Positions 21,590 through 32,460 of a DNA stretch of 64,000 nucleotides are shown one piece after another. The first letter of the stretch is position 1. Every line of letters starts with the position of its first letter. The stretch lies in contig NW_027152021.1 in NCBI RefSeq assembly GCF_004359215.1, positions 101,944 through 165,943 of the forward strand, written 5' to 3'. The stretch comes from Bremia lactucae (Eukaryota; Oomycota; Peronosporomycetes; Peronosporales; Peronosporaceae). A model generated the notes under the pieces. That model saw nothing but the letters and a program-made list of their open reading frames with translations, was not told where the DNA came from and did no database searches. A program made the position numbers and the translations under genes.

Positions 21590-22066
21590 GTATCGTGTAG
21601 CGGAGCTACTTCACCCCTCAAGTCAGAGGAAGACTTAAGACTCAAAAAGTATATAACTAAAAAGTCTAGCAACTCACAAAGTCGTACAAGCTCGTAAAGC
21701 TTAATGATTCCTTGTTAAAGAAACTCAGGGGATCGTTGAACTAAATGGCAACTAATATCCAAGAGGATGTACCTGAGGAAGGCTTATTACTCTACGCGGT
21801 CGCGACGCAAGCCTTAGGAAGGCACTAGACCCTTTAAGGCCACAAGAGCAACGGAAGTTTATTTAAATTTGAATTGAAAAAAATTACCATAATTACACTG
21901 AAAATAGATTTTGGCGACCAGATATCTATCTAGTGGCGACCACTAATTACCCATTATAATAGGGTTTTTATAGATAGTGCCTACTGTGAAAAGAGGGTAA
22001 TTGACCCATAATGTGAAATGTACCACATAAGCGGTTTACAATCCGAAGTGTACCCGTCACTATTCA
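21590..22066 (-). repeat. Gy-C 3' LTR
   Basis: This block aligns with about 27200-27766. Shared stretches include AAGTCGTACAAGCTCGTAAA, CGCAAGCCTTAGGAAGGCAC, GGCGACCAGATATCTAT and TTGGCCCATAATGTG-like sequence. It ends ...CACTATTCA at 22066 where the partner ends ...TTACATATCA at 27766, giving a CA end on this strand. The left edge is approximate. The two copies differ at many sites, so the insertion is old. Confidence 0.75.
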
Positions 22067-22772
22067 GCGCGTCTGCGAAGTCAAGCATGTGGTGCCTCTG
22101 TATCCTCTATGAGAAGATTCTGATCGCTTATATCCAATCAATTGGAATTCGGCAACGGGGAATCGTTTTGTTAAATGGGTGTACCATACTCGTCTTCATT
22201 ACGAATATATGGTCTCTTAGAGACTTTCTCGATGTAGTCGACCTGAATTTAAAGCGAAAACTTTGTAAGCTGAAGGCCAACGGCCAATTCACCGCGCCGT
22301 ATCGACCGTTACTCACTATACGGCCTAGCCAGCCCTCCAGTGCTACGGTTGCTCACGCAACTGTGGACCCAAGCCGCTTTAGGGCTGGGGATCCATCCGT
22401 CCCGCCTCCATTGGTGAAAAGCGCAACTTGACCCTGAGCGTGGCGCTCAAAAACGTCAACGGCGTACAGACAATCTTGCCAAAGAGGAGTCTCGTACTCT
22501 CAAGAGTTTTCCGACGAAGGTACACAAGCGACTTCACCAGAAAATGGTATTCACCCTAACGACGACGTCGCTTCAGAAGTCTCTCGACGTGGGATTGGAG
22601 GTTTTTCTGCTAGCCGAGCAACGCAGGAGGAGGCCGGAATATCGGTGGCGTCTGTTCTGGCGTTAAAGCACGAGGTGCAACTTATCTGTGATAATCTTGC
22701 TCAAACAAAGAGTTTTCTTGGTGAGTTCCAAGATCGTCTGTTGACGTTGGAAGAGGCCAGCTGGACCCCCTG
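22018..22772 (+). pseudogene. Antisense open frame next to Gy-C 3' LTR
   Basis: Opposite to Gy-C pol, one frame runs from inside the LTR to 22772, broken only by two close stops at 22429 and 22435. The second half carries NGIHPNDDVASEVSRRGIGG and a helical stretch (VLALKHEVQLICDNLAQTKS, FLGEFQDRLLTLEEA) that looks like a coiled coil. The placement matches the antisense frames of Gy-A and Gy-B. No domain is recognised and no start codon is secure. Confidence 0.45.
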
Positions 22773-22847
22773 ATGAGGATGCAGCAATCTGCGTCACAGC
22801 CGACACTCGGCGTGGGCGCCTTCCAAATACACATGAGAGGTAACCCT

Positions 22848-23755
22848 CTAGTTATACTCGGTCACCGACCTCATAAGAATTAGCTTTGCTTTTGCCTTAA
22901 GCATCCGCAATTTCTTTTGCTTGTCTTGGCTATCAGTCATTGTATCCCGTACATGTCGTAACACATTTGGTCGCGTTGCGAAAATGTCGCTAACCTGTTT
23001 CTTAACCGTAACAGGGCTGATATCAGCAAGCCGATCGACTGTCCCACCCCCACCAAGCCCTGAATGTAGTGGTAGCGGAAGGGGTGTGTACGTAAACCGG
23101 AGTATAGCCTTTGGTAACATGCACAGCGTTATTCAACGCGAATTCCACAACTGGGGGTATTGTGCTCAAGCGCTTTGGTACACGCTGCGCAGAACGTCTT
23201 CAATGATGCGATTAATGCGCACAGTTTGACATCGGTCTGCGGATGCTCCGCCGTGGACATGTCCAATCTGGTGCCGAGCACTCGGAAGATCGACTTCCAT
23301 AATGTACTAGTGAAGCGAGGGTCTCTATCGGAGACAATTGCCACTGGCACCCCCTGTTACCTAAACACGAACAATAAACAGCCTTGTTTTACCTTCACCA
23401 TCGAGGTATCAGGCACTAAATGAGCCATTTTGCTCAAACGGCCAACAAAGACCACATTGCCCGAAAAATCGGCCAAATCTTTCGGTTGACCAAACACAAA
23501 ATCCATACTGATGGACTTTGAACACTCAGTGGATACGGGTAAACTGACAAGCGGTACCGTTGCATGTGCAAAGGGTTTTAACCCATTTATAGAGTTAAAC
23601 ACAACCAAAAATTCTGGGTATGGAGCCAATAGGTGTTTCCCGACCGAGATCATCACGAGATACAGTATCGAAAGACTCGCAGAGGATTCGATAGTTAAGG
23701 TCCTCATTGTGGAACTACGATGCGCGGAAAACTTGCGGAATCAGTCGAACAGAAT
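22848..23755 (-). pseudogene. Gy-C integrase pseudogene
   Basis: Minus-strand integrase core. ISMDFVFGQPKDLADFSGNV and VVFVGRLSKMAHLVPD mark the first catalytic region (about 23707-23400); VSDRDPRFTSTLWKSIFRVL and the HPQTDVK box follow (about 23350-23200). A post-integrase helical segment (RHVRDTMTDSQDKQKKLR) is at 23120-22848. Frameshifts separate these. The core retains recognisable Asp residues, but the whole cannot be translated as one protein. Confidence 0.8.
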
Positions 23756-24138
23756 TTAAGCCTTATTGTACAATATCGATCGAAGCTTACACTTTCTCGA
23801 GTCGACGATTTAATGTCCGAATTATAAACACATTACTGCAATGAGCGCAAAGCATAACCACATACTGGTCATCAGTGGCATATACTGAACGAGCAATGAT
23901 CAAAATGTCACGATTGCACAAGAGCAAGCTCATAATCAGGGCGGCGCGACAAGCCTTTTAAAAAGATTGAACAATGCTGAGTCATACCAGCGTAGTATTT
24001 TCGCGGTACTAGTGTAAGTAATTGGCGGCTACGCCTAGCCACTTCCGCACACCTTTTGGTTTTTAGGAGCCGACCAGTCAACTATGGTTTTTACCTTAGC
24101 AGGATATGCTCGAAGGCCTCGCTCCGGGTGAAGCATCC

Positions 24139-24790
24139 TCAAAATAGAATCTCTTTTGTGCCGAAAGTGCACTTAGACGCGTTTACATACAGCTTATTTG
24201 TGCGCATGCACATGTGCACGGATCGCAATTGGGATATGTGGTTTTCCGCATCCGACCGACCCTGCTCTGCACGACCATTAAAAAATGTCATCAAAAAGTA
24301 TGAGCACAACCTCAATGAAGACGAAACAGTTGCGTCACTAGACAATTGAAAGTAGCCAGGCATCGGAAAGCCCTTGTGGCAATACCAATCATTCCTATAT
24401 CATGCAGCCTTTGGTGCTGACTGCTGTTAGTGGGATGTCACTAGCTCGCATGAGCAACTGATAATAACCATCGACTAAGTCGAGCGCACTGTACATTGTA
24501 CATCCCACCATATTGTTCTGAAGTACATCCTTTTTAGGAAAGGGGGTCTGTGCTGGTATGGTAGCGGCATTAATCTTATAATAAGCATACACAATGCGCC
24601 ATTTACCATTTGGCTTTTTGACAAAATATATCGGTGTTGAATGGGAAGATTTACTTTTTCGTACCTTGCCAACCTCGTGCTTATCACGAAACAAATTCGT
24701 CAGTGAATCACACTCTCCTTCGGTAAAGGCCACTCGTGTAACATAAGATTTAGTTCCAGGAACCAAGTTGATGTAATGATGAACACTTTG
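24139..24790 (-). pseudogene. Gy-C reverse transcriptase pseudogene
   Basis: Minus-strand gypsy reverse transcriptase. The first part (24766-24395) has VRKSKSSHSTPIYFVKKPNG, KWRIVYAYYKINAATIPAQT and YSALDLVDGYYQLLMR. The second part (24363-24139) ends MRTNKLYVNASKCTFGTKEI. The catalytic YxDD-type box is not intact. The family differs clearly from Gy-A and Gy-B at the protein level. Confidence 0.8.
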
Positions 24791-25168
24791 ATTGTAGGGT
24801 CAATGCGTGATGAGCGAGGGCAAGATTGCTCTTCGCTTGAGCAGGTCCCTCCCCCTTGAAAAAGAGTTATTCTCAAATAAGGTGGGTGGGCATATGTGGA
24901 TGGCGTATGCAAATCACGAAAAACAGTGTATGCTTTGAAGAAGCATGCGCGAATTCTTAATAGCAAATTCCACCATCGGCAAAAACTCGCAATAAGCTGT
25001 ATAAGAGATGTTGCACAGATGGTGTATTTTAACATACTACGTCTTGATATTCCTTTAATAAGGTTAAGAAAGGATCCCAGGAATTTTTTAAGGATCGACG
25101 ATCTACTCCGCGCGCTAAATGCCGCCTTTGTATTTTCCAGAAAAGCTTTATCCAGAGGGACGATGAAT

Positions 25169-25393
25169 TTAGCTCAGTGTCTGGTCGAAGATCACCACTC
25201 CGGGTAGCTCACCCGCCTTTAAGGCCTGGCCAAACTCATTGTTAGAGATTTCGTCTCGCTCTAAAAGAGCATGTAGCGAGGAGATAGCCTCCAGACTAAT
25301 ATCAATTTCCACTTTGCCAGTCACACTATTAACAAGTGTATATAGCTGTTCATCGGTATCACTGTGCGACATGATAGGCGCGTCGCGCCCCAC
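25169..25393 (-). pseudogene. Gy-C pre-RT linker
   Basis: Reads MSHSDTDEQLYTLVNSVTG and LEAISSLHALLERDEISNNE on the minus strand, between protease and reverse transcriptase of the same element. It resembles no named domain. Confidence 0.5.
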
Positions 25394-25771
25394 CCTATCG
25401 ACTTTAATCTTGGTTGTCTGGATGGCGTGACAATACCCGTCATAGTGGTCGGAACATTAGTTTTTTCAAGTTTTACAGGTTCTTAAACCTTAGCATGCTC
25501 TTGATTTAGAACGATGTTCAACCCAACAACCGATGAGGAGTTACATAACTCAAGTTCATCATCTTGTGAGTATTTACGTGTCACTTCACGTGCATTGATG
25601 ACTCTGCCCTAGACCCACAATGCTTTTAGCATTCAATAATTTGTTATTACAACGAGTATTTCTCAACGGAGTACGTGCAATTTCACCAGAAAATAAGGAG
25701 CCGCGCTCGCTAATAATGTTCTTAACGTTAGAACGTTAGGGTCAATTGACTCAGACATCCCAATGTATAAT

Positions 25772-25990
25772 CTAACAAAGTGACGGAATCTGTCGGTGGC
25801 TCACGCCAATAATGCTTTGTTGCCTAGCAAAAGTGAGTTCATGACTCTCCAAAGCCTCACTAGGAACATTGCGCGTGGCGTTTAGAGTGTTAGACCTCCA
25901 GTCGATCCATGGATCATGGCAATCAAGCCAGGACATACCAAGGATGAGATCATATCTCGATTCCAGGTCAAGGACAAGACAGTGTTTCAT
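25772..25990 (-). pseudogene. Gy-C protease region
   Basis: Contains LDLESRYDLILGMSWLDCHD followed by PWIDWRSNTL, the typical C-terminal part of oomycete gypsy retropepsins (compare LGMPWLAKRQPWEDWRTRTV in Gy-A at 52116-52050). The N-terminal catalytic DTG/DSG is not readable in the same frame. Confidence 0.65.
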
Positions 25991-26139
25991 GCTGTCAGAT
26001 TTAAAAAAATAACTCCTAAGTTCAAAGAAAGTTTAGGGACGGTGAAACGACTCCCAATCGCTATGAACAGTGATCGTATCACCTTCATGTGCGGAGCTCT
26101 TATGAACTAGGCTCTGTTGACCCTTTTCTTCTAGATGTT

Positions 26140-26364
26140 CTACAGAGCCTTGTTCTGCCCTAGTAGGGCGCCCGCCCCTTCTGGGTATCGGCGTTTCATG
26201 CACCGTACCACATTTATGGTATAAGGTGGGCTACTGCTCTTTCGAGCTTGGCGCGCGTTGCGCAATGAACAAGCCGGGCGTAAGCGTTTCCTGCTCCCGC
26301 ACACATAGCATTTACGAGTGTTTTTATGCTGCTTTACAGTTAACTTCTTCTTTTCCCTCCTCAA
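26140..26364 (-). pseudogene. Gy-C gag nucleocapsid with altered zinc knuckle
   Basis: The stretch KCYVCGSRKRLRPAC is a CX2CX4HX4C knuckle in which the His is replaced (Arg/Leu at that place), so it probably no longer binds zinc. A basic stretch (MRREKKKLTVKQHKN) precedes it. Capsid sequence upstream, to about 26930, is too decayed to read. Confidence 0.6.
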
Positions 26365-27199
26365 CGAGGCTTAAATCTATGAGTTTTGGCCAATTAGGCG
26401 AACCCGACGTGCTCAAAAAGCTTATACGGTAATCAGCCGTACTAACACGAAGACTTAAAGTCGAACTACGCGCGTAACTCTATGGCAACTGTATCTTTTA
26501 AAGTAACCGGATCTATACAATTCCGTTCGGGCAACGCCCCTCAATTAGACTCCCCATAAAAATGGTCACTAAAATCGCTCCTTGCACTGGGTCTTGGTGC
26601 TTAGCGGCGATACGAGCTCTCATCTCGTAAACATAGCCCCCAAAGATTCATTCAACCTGAAGAGCCGCTAAGAGTCGTGATCGCGTACGAAAAGCTTGAT
26701 TAGGCGGTGCAAACATACCAGTCAATTGTTATTTCAGCGAATCCCACGTGAAAAAGCATCATGTATAGACGCGCTGCACGTGAGTGCCCATTGCATGGCT
26801 CTGTCACCGAGCTTAGAAATGGCCAAAGCCACCTTTTCTCGTTCTGTTAAAAACATGACAGAGTTTATGGATATCTACATCTGCTGGATCCAATAAAGGA
26901 GTTTATATCCTCCTTACCCTCATATTTTTTTAACAATGGCAGCATAAAGGCGGGCCTTAGGCTTTAAATTAGGCAAAGAAAAGTACCGCGTTGGCATATA
27001 TGCCGCTTAGTGGTCCTGAAGGGAGAATACATATTGCATTAAAGCTCAAGCCTTGCATCCAGAACCTCTGGGTCCTGAATGCGATAAATTCTATGTGATT
27101 TAGCCTAAAGAAAGCTTTGAGCTTCTAAAACGCTGCGCGTTTCGCCCCTGAAAGTTGAGAAAAGTCCTGATCTCAGCGGAGTCTTAGTCTTACAAAGTA

Positions 27200-27766
27200 T
27201 CAGGCGTAGATAGACTACGAGTGATACCAGATATACCGGAGCTACCTCGCAACTTTCTGATTTGTTAAACTGTTTAGCTCTATAGAATTAAGTGACTCTG
27301 TGAGTCTAAAGTCTCTCTCGCTTCTTGAGTCAGAGGGAGACTTTAAACTCAAAGAGTCACTCAATTTTATAGAAGTAAGCAGTTTAACAATTTAAAAAGT
27401 CGTACAAGCTCGTAAAGCTTAATCAATCCTAGTTTAAGGAATTCAGGGGTTCGTAGAAGCAAGTGCAACTAATGATCGAGAGTATGTACCTTAGGAAAGC
27501 TTATTACTGTAAGCGATCGCAGCGCAAGCCTTAGGAAGGCACTAGACCTTTTTAGGTCAAAAGGGGAACTGAACTTTATTAAGCTTTAAAGTATAAATCT
27601 AACCACAAAATAGAATCCGGCGACCAGATATCTATGTGGTGGCGATCACTCGTATTACCGGATTTTAATGGTATTACCTATTTTAAAATAGTAAGAAAGT
27701 ATTTGGCCCATAATGTGATATGCACCTTACTAGCGATTTATCAACCGAATTATGCCCATTACATAT
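27200..27766 (-). repeat. Gy-C 5' LTR
   Basis: Outer end at 27766 abuts the copia RNase H fragment, with LTR sequence beginning TGATATGTAATGGGC on the minus strand. It is similar to 21590-22066 over its distal 400 bp. It differs by an inverted duplication at 27262-27390 that the 3' LTR lacks. The inner boundary is not sharply defined. Confidence 0.7.
27262..27390. repeat. Inverted duplication, 58-bp arms, 13-nt spacer
   Basis: The left arm (27262-27319) starts TTGTTAAACTGTTTAGCTC; the right arm (27333-27390) is its reverse complement with about eight mismatches. The spacer is 27320-27332. The sister LTR at 21590-22066 has only a small hairpin here, so the foldback arose in this copy. Confidence 0.85.
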
Positions 27767-28158
27767 CATGCAAGTACGACGCCACGTCTAGCATAGTCGC
27801 ACACAAACTTTAGTCGCACGTCAATGTGCTTAGCATTGATCGATGAAGCTTCGCCTTTAAATTGCTTGATGGCCGCCTGATTGTCGACATGCACCATTAT
27901 GCGTAGAATCGGCGCCACTTGTATCCCGCAAATCATCTCCCGCGTCCTTAGCAAACCTCGTGCAGCCTCAAATGCAGCAACGAACTCTGCTTCAATTGTT
28001 GACAAAGACACACCGACCTGTTTCTTCGCTGTCCAGCCTCCTTGTATGTCATTTAGAAGTATGACACATCCAGTCAGCGATTTTTGATCATTTATGTCTG
28101 CCGCAAAATCTGCGTCGCTGTATGACTCTAGCGTGGGAGTCACGATTCTCGAAGTCAT
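27766..28158 (-). pseudogene. Copia RNase H, main part
   Basis: Ty1/copia RNase H on the minus strand: PTLESYSDADFAADINDQKS carries the first catalytic Asp (DADFA), GCVILLNDIQGGWTAKKQVG and LSTIEAEFVAAFEAARG carry the Glu region, and VHVDNQAAIKQFKG the DNQAAI motif. It ends HIDVRLKFVCDYARRGVVL at the junction with Gy-C; the missing end is at 21061-21197. An otherwise open frame of 130 codons. Confidence 0.9.
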
Positions 28159-28354
28159 TGGTAATTTCAGTCTTTGTGTTCCGTAAAGATAGCGCGCAAT
28201 GCGCTTTGCTCGCTACCAGTCAGAAAATCAAGGCTGCTGGGTTTGACGCGTCACTTTGTGCACCGCAACAGGCCGTGTGCATTGCGCCACCCGCATGAAA
28301 CTCCCGACGAGTGACGAAAACATCTTGATTGATAACAGTACTGCTGCGCGTTCA

Positions 28355-28420
28355 AAGCAGTAAGCCCCCCAAGCGGTATACTATGGAAGTGGCTAGTCAT
28401 ACCACAGGGGCTCATTATTT
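28355..28420 (+). mobile_element. Gy-B reverse transcriptase snippet
   Basis: CCAAGCGGTATACTATGGAA and GGCTAGTCATACCACAGGGG match the Gy-B reverse transcriptase at 30297-30350 (PSGMLWKWLVCHKG). It lies between copia RNase H and copia RT, so a further fragment interrupted the copia element. The following 28420-28560 is AT-rich with nothing recognised. Confidence 0.6.
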
Positions 28421-28564
28421 ATGTTTATTGCTATTATTCATTTATTTTTAACTGTTGGTACTACTGATTATCAAATATTATATTACAGCAATTTTAATTT
28501 TTCGTATGAAAAATTATACTTTTTAGCCTTTTTTTTTAACATTTGCTGTTAAAGTTCCAATGTT

Positions 28565-28628
28565 AGGCGGCTCGGCACTTCTTCTGGGAACACATCACGA
28601 TGTTTCCAGAAGAAGTGCCGAGCCGCCT
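28565..28628. repeat. Inverted duplication, 28-bp arms, 8-nt spacer
   Basis: AGGCGGCTCGGCACTTCTTC (start of left arm, 28565-28592) is repeated as reverse complement at 28601-28628 with one mismatch. The left arm and spacer match the Gy-A sequence at about 51288-51335 (AGGCGGCTCAGCACTTTTTC...CACATCGCGATGTTT); the right arm is an added inverted copy. The centre CATCACGATG is itself a small palindrome. Confidence 0.9.
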
Positions 28629-28639
28629 GTCATGCCTGA

Positions 28640-29400
28640 CAGCTTGCTAACCTCGTCATTTCCTTGTAGCAGTACGCACCTATCGGTGCTAGCGCTAAAT
28701 ACATTCCCAGCCTGTTCTCTCGTGAACGGCCTCCTCCTTTTCGAGGACATACGCCCCGTCGCTGTCGAGGTCCACACGCATGCCCAAAAATTTCCGACAC
28801 ACGTCCCAAATCCTTCTTGCCAGATATTTGAGGCTGACGAAGCAACGATCAACTTCTTTTGCGCTGGTGTCGGTTACCAGAAGATCGTCGACATAAACGC
28901 CAGCCACGACGATGCCATCGCCGTCTTTCTTGCGTTACAGAGACATGTTCGCGGCACAATGTACAAACCCCTCCGGTGTAAGTCTCGTCTGTAACAACTG
29001 GCTCCACTGACGGCCAGCTTGGTTTAAACCATACAAGCTTTTGCGCAGTCGGAGTACCAAGTCGCTTAGGCTCCTCACACCATGTTCCTTAAGCATCTTG
29101 TAGTTAACATTCATACTTTGAGGCACTTGTAGATAGGTCCTTGAGGTGCTCTTCTTTATCTGCCTTGACTTAAGCGTTCGGAATATCCCCGTGCATTGCA
29201 GGTAATTTCCACGTTACCGCTAGGGTTGGTATGGCTTCACTTTTGATATATCCATAACAGCTGCGAAAGTCAACCGTAGTCTTCGCCCAGGACTTAATCG
29301 TTACCGAATGCGACCAGTCGTGCCTTGAACCGTTCTATGTCGCCATTCGCGTCCGTCTTTGTCTTGAATCCCGACTTTGTGTGCAGCGCATTGCCTTATT
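28640..29400 (-). pseudogene. Copia reverse transcriptase pseudogene
   Basis: Minus-strand Ty1/copia reverse transcriptase in several frames: about 29400-29150 (DKDGREWRHR and the HGDIPNA/KADKEEHLK regions), 29126-28935 (LVLRLRKSLYGLNQAGRQWS, the highly typical KSLYGLKQAPRQW-like motif) and 28907-28695 (MAGVYVDDLLVT with the YVDD catalytic box). Together with the RNase H pieces it shows a single copia element in pieces between 21.06 and 29.4 kb. Confidence 0.85.
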
Positions 29401-29693
29401 CTGGACGCTTTATCAGCATACCCCACGTACTTGAGGAGATATATCTTCAAATAAATAATGCCGAAGTGACTTGACTTCAGCATCCCGAGAGGATTAATTC
29501 CTCGGGAGCCTGTGGATAAATCCCAACAAAACAACCGAGACATTGAATGTCTTGATTAATGACGGATCAAGAGAAGGCGCTTATACTCTTGATCTGTATG
29601 CGCCTCCAAAGTTAGCTTAGGAGATAATTCAATACCAACCCTAGATCCCAAGCGGTTCTTGAGAGATCTGCACAGTGGTAGAATCAAGCAGAT

Positions 29694-32460
29694 ATGAGTA
29701 CTCGTCGAGAGGACAAATACGTAACCGATATTCGGTCAGCGGTAATCTTGGCAGAGAGCGAACGGGTTCTCAGCAGCTCATCGATGGACAAAAGTGTTCT
29801 CGATGTGAAGGCTCGGATTAAGAGATACACTTCTCGATCCTGGGAGTCACTAAAGACAAATCCTTTATACAAGGATTTGATTGAATTCAGGGATGTATAC
29901 CCCAAAAGTTCAATGCGAGTTGCCTAAGAATAAAGACACTCGACATGTTATCGAGCTTAAACCGGGCTCGAAGCAGTGGCCACTGCCTCATGAACAAGTA
30001 CTTGCGATCGATAAATTCTTTATCGAACGATTAAAATCGGGCGATATGAGAGAGTCAATATCCCCACATAGCTCTCCGACCTTCTGTGTGCAAAAGGCCA
30101 CATGAGGGAGGCGGGTAGTGCTGGCATTCAATAAACTGAATGCTGCAACGGTACCAGCTCAAACGCCGATACCTAGAAAAGACGTAATCATAGATGGTAT
30201 GTCTAATAGTACCATCTTTTCGTATATGTATCAGATGGATGGATTTAATAAGATCCTTTTGCGTGAACGGGACATCCCGTACATATCAGTGAGCACTCCC
30301 AGCGGGATGCTTTGGAAATGGCTAGTATGCCACAAGGGCTTAGTGACGCCCCTGCAACATTCAACATGCGTAACGAATCTGTTGAGACCGGTGCGAGAAC
30401 TCGCTCCGACTTATTTTGACAATAAATTCGTCCATAGTCGAGCCATGGACGGAACGATGGACGTGAAATTTCATTAGTCTCACGTTCGTCAGGTTCTTTC
30501 ACTTATACGAAAGCATTAGTTGTACGCAAATCTCAAGGGGTGTATATTCGCTGCAAGCGAAAAACCACTTCTTGGATGCATCGTCGGAAAAAACGTCGTG
30601 CGCCCTGATCTTGAAAAGATCAAGGCAATTACCGACTGGCCAGTTCCACTCGATGTCAAGGGACTTAGAAAGTTGTTAGGGCTAGCGGCGCAATATTGCA
30701 CAAGTACTCACGCAATTATGCCGAGATGACAGTTCATCTCTCTCGTTTCTTAAAAAAGACGAGATATGGTTAGTGAACGCTGATAGTCAGCGTTTCTTTA
30801 AAGGTATCAAGCAAAGCTTGATGTAATCGCCAATCTTGGTCATTGCAGATCAAGACAGACCATTCGATGTGGTCTGTGACGCCAGCAATTTCGCAATCGG
30901 CTGTGTGTTAATGCAATACGATACAGACGGCGTGGAGTGCATCGCCTGTTGCCAATCGCGTCAGCTGCAACCAGCTGAACGCAATTACCCAGTGCATTAC
31001 AAGAAACGTTTTGTCATGAAATATGCACTGGCTAATTTAGGGTCTATCTCCTCGAAGATAGACCGTTCATCGTATATACGGACCATGCGTCATTACGCAC
31101 GGCCGTAAACAGCTTACACCTTTCGCAAAAAAATGGCGAGGTCACTATTCTTCTTCGCGGAGTATAATTTCTCGTGGAATATGAACCAGGACGACTTAAT
31201 GTCGTCGCCGATGGGTTATCACGGCGACCCGATTTTTAGCCTGCTGCGCATTCCAACAGTGATAATAATCTCACTGTTGCAACACTCATTTCAAGTGTTC
31301 CGTCATCAACTTTGTTGGATGACATAAAGAAAGCCTACACAGAAGATAAGGACCTTCTGCGCTTAATGGATCATCTGATAAATCGATCCGATAATTCTTT
31401 TAAGGATTTAGTGGCTTTATATCAATCGTCATCCGATCGATACACAACACGCAACGGCTTATTGTATTACACAGCCGTTTCCGGCGACACTCCTCGTCTC
31501 GTCGTCCCAACCCACGATTATTTGCGCTTGCGCATCATGTATATGTCACGATACACCAACAAGTGGGCATTGTGGACGTGAGAAGACTTATCTCACAGTA
31601 AGTCTCGACTTTTACTGGCCCAGCCAGTATCAGTTCGTGCGCAAGTAGATTCGTGCTTGAGATAGATGGTCAGACGGAACATGTAAATCGCGTCCTCGAA
31701 AAGATATTTCAAAGTTATGCCCAATTGTATACGAATAGGAGCGAGTTTTTACCGTTAATCGAATTTGCCATCGACAATTCGGTGCACGCGTCTGCAACGC
31801 ATCCACCGTTCTTCGTGAATGGCTTACGCCATCCACGCATACCCACTCAATAAATGGAATCCTTTAGTTTAAAGGGGGGGGGACTCGCACGAGAAAACCA
31901 TTTTTGGCTCATGCTCATCATCGCGGCGAAGTTAACAACGACGCGAATGAAGTCGACGTCGATTGCTTCGACATCGAAGATGTGAAAGATCATATGGCAG
32001 TGCACACAAAGCGCACGAAAAAGACAAAACAAATGAGACATCAGAAAAATTTCTGCTAGCTCGAGAATCAGTAATCCGTTTCGTACAGGATTCCATTGCA
32101 AACGCAATGGACCGTCAGAAACGAAACGCAGACAAACATGAAAGAGCAAACATTGTTTCATTTAAAATTAATGGCCTAGTACTACTCTATTCAGTAAACT
32201 TACCTAAGCGATTAGTCACTAATGTGGGCAGCAGTAAGCTACTACCCAAGTTCATTAAGCTATTCCGTGTACTGCATCGCAGAGGCAATGCGTACACAAT
32301 CGAATTGCCACGTAGGATGCGAACGCATCCTACGTCTTACGTTGGTCCGCTCCAATCGTACCATCAGTACGCGGTTTCCTCCAAGGACGTATCTGACTAC
32401 CCTTTTAAAGAATTCCTAAATACAAGATTCTTGTGGTCACGAACCAGATTCTCATGTTGA
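29694..32460 (+). pseudogene. Gy-B pol pseudogene, plus-strand copy
   Basis: Gypsy pol with recognisable domains in order: pre-RT (29694-29927), reverse transcriptase (29881-30477: SKQWPLPHEQVLAIDKFF, FCVQKAT, LNAATVPAQTPIPRKDVI, FDNKF at the catalytic box in place of FDDxF), end of RT (30520-30729: MYANLKGCIFAASEKPLLGC), RNase H (30836-31108: VVCDASNFAIGCVLMQYDTD), integrase linker and zinc region (31312-31581), integrase core fragment (31653-31853: DGQTEHVNRVLEKIFQS) and post-integrase/chromodomain (31963-32460: LLPKFIKLFRVLHRRGNAYT). The integrase core is internally deleted around 31600-31650. Gag and LTRs are missing. Confidence 0.85.

Larger units (their letters stand above)
21590..27766 (-). 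mobile_element. Gy-C: minus-strand Ty3/gypsy element nested in a copia element
   Basis: From right to left: LTR, gag knuckle, protease, reverse transcriptase, integrase, antisense frame, LTR. The element interrupts copia RNase H, whose two parts lie at 27766-28158 and 21061-21197. All frames are broken and the LTRs have diverged, so it is inactive. Stretches 23760-24060 and 26440-27200 hold decayed element sequence in which I cannot identify domains. Confidence 0.75.
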
